The position numbers and the translations under genes are program-made. The notes below the pieces were generated by a model. The model saw nothing but the letters and a program-made list of their open reading frames with translations, did no database searches and was not told the origin of the DNA. This document shows, one piece after another, positions 63,387 through 64,000 of a stretch of DNA of 64,000 nt. This DNA is from an uncultured Parabacteroides sp. (GTDB taxonomy: Bacteria > Bacteroidota > Bacteroidia > Bacteroidales > Tannerellaceae). Every line of letters begins with the position of its first letter. The stretch's first letter is position 1. The stretch spans positions 46,456 to 110,455 of the forward strand of contig NZ_CAJJWO010000010.1 of assembly GCF_905196875.1 (NCBI RefSeq). Reading direction: 5' to 3'.

Positions 63387-64000
63387 TTATAGCGTAAGAG
63401 TCAACCCGAAAGTATACGAACGTTGTACCGGATAGCTTCCCAAATAACGTCCGGCATTGGTCAGGAATTCGGGATCAACCAAACCTTTTAGGGGATAGTT
63501 CTTATTGGTAAATGTAAATGCATTCGTAACTACGAAATTCAACTCCAATCCCTTGATCAAATCGACATTTTTCAGTACATATTTCTTCATGTCATACCGC
63601 AAGTCGATATTTTTTATTTTCAGGTAAGTTGCATCAATAATCCAACGGTCGACTGAATTATTCCCAAACGACTTATTTTCCGGAGCAGGCATCGGCACAA
63701 TCGCATCGGTATTATTCTTTTCCGGTGAATAAGCAACTTCATTAGAGTCGATAAACTTTCCGTAATTAACAAGGAAACCACCATAGCTGCCACGGAAAAA
63801 GTTAGGCATTGTCCCCTTAATCTGTGTAGCCCCCTGCAAGAAAGCGCCTAAAGAGAAACCTTTGTAAGAAACACCTAAATTAATACCGTATTGGGTAAGC
63901 GGAGTTCTACCCGGTTCATTCTGATAGATATAATCACCACTTCCTACACGTCCATCACCGTTTATATCCTGGAGTATGAAAGTACCGGGAGTCATATTAC
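63387..64000 (-). CDS. susC: SusC-family TonB-dependent transporter (C-terminal part only)
   Basis: 204 codons at the end of a gene that begins outside the window. LQDINGDGRVGSGDYIYQ is the conserved Ca-binding-like loop of SusC proteins, GINLGVSYKGFSLGAFLQGA a barrel strand, and the terminal strand (PVQRSYTFGLTLTL) ends with the hydrophobic residue typical of outer-membrane barrels. It pairs with the adjacent susD for glycan import. Confidence 0.95.
   Translation of the reverse strand, partial: NMTPGTFILQDINGDGRVGSGDYIYQNEPGRTPLTQYGINLGVSYKGFSLGAFLQGATQIKGTMPNFFRGSYGGFLVNYGKFIDSNEVAYSPEKNNTDAIVPMPAPENKSFGNNSVDRWIIDATYLKIKNIDLRYDMKKYVLKNVDLIKGLELNFVVTNAFTFTNKNYPLKGLVDPEFLTNAGRYLGSYPVQRSYTFGLTLTL

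Overview
The window looks like a chromosomal segment of a gut Bacteroidales bacterium, most likely Parabacteroides. Evidence: SusC/SusD proteins, Bacteroidetes-type promoters (-7 box TAnnTTTG, often with a TTG-containing -33 box about 20 bp upstream), fused BlaR-TonB and HU-HIG proteins, a class I succinate/acetate CoA-transferase, and a large secreted S-layer-like protein behind an invertible-promoter structure of the kind I recall for P. distasonis surface glycoproteins. No tRNA, rRNA, CRISPR array, transposase or phage module was seen.

Layout. 1-2198: 5' part of a large secreted S-layer-like gene on the minus strand. Its upstream region (2266-2476) has two 35-bp inverted arms around a 141-bp segment whose best promoter points away from the gene, so it is probably phase OFF. 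2662-5161: VapE/VirE-type P-loop protein, an array of 22-bp repeats, an HU-HIG DNA-binding protein and a gene remnant. 5268-7036: BlaI-type repressor and BlaR1-type M56 peptidase fused to a TonB C-domain, behind a palindromic operator. 7169-14842: envelope-folding operon (three SurA/parvulin-like proteins, an LptA/OstA-like protein, a small membrane protein, mutL). 14970-24571: housekeeping genes guaB, recQ, clpX, clpP, tig, an RRM protein, a CPBP protease and lptB. 24643-25012: decayed beta-propeller gene. 25104-28818: cation/proton antiporter and MlaE/MlaF-like lipid transport. 28857-39438: M16 peptidase, metK (with a possible riboswitch leader), folK, queA, truB, uppP, DUF3098, ftsX, miaB. 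39690-41673: small membrane protein and CoA-transferase.

41767-64000 is a carbohydrate-catabolic region read entirely on the minus strand. The order is susC (cut by the window edge), susD, an outer-membrane lipoprotein, a broken lipoprotein gene, a macroglobulin/TonB-plug hybrid, a glycyl radical enzyme (GRE) with its activase, a FucP-like sugar symporter, a GH29 fucosidase, a GH43/117-like propeller, a Ser-type sulfatase and a GH95-like enzyme. A second unit follows: GH88 unsaturated glucuronyl hydrolase, DUF2264, kduI and kduD. Together these suggest use of a fucosylated, sulfated, uronate-containing glycan. No polysaccharide lyase is in view.

The two most notable signals are the GRE/activase pair inside this polysaccharide locus, whose likely active-site motif (SGCQWYC) is neither the CC of pyruvate formate-lyase nor the GCVE of GRE dehydratases, and the invertible promoter upstream of the S-layer-like gene.
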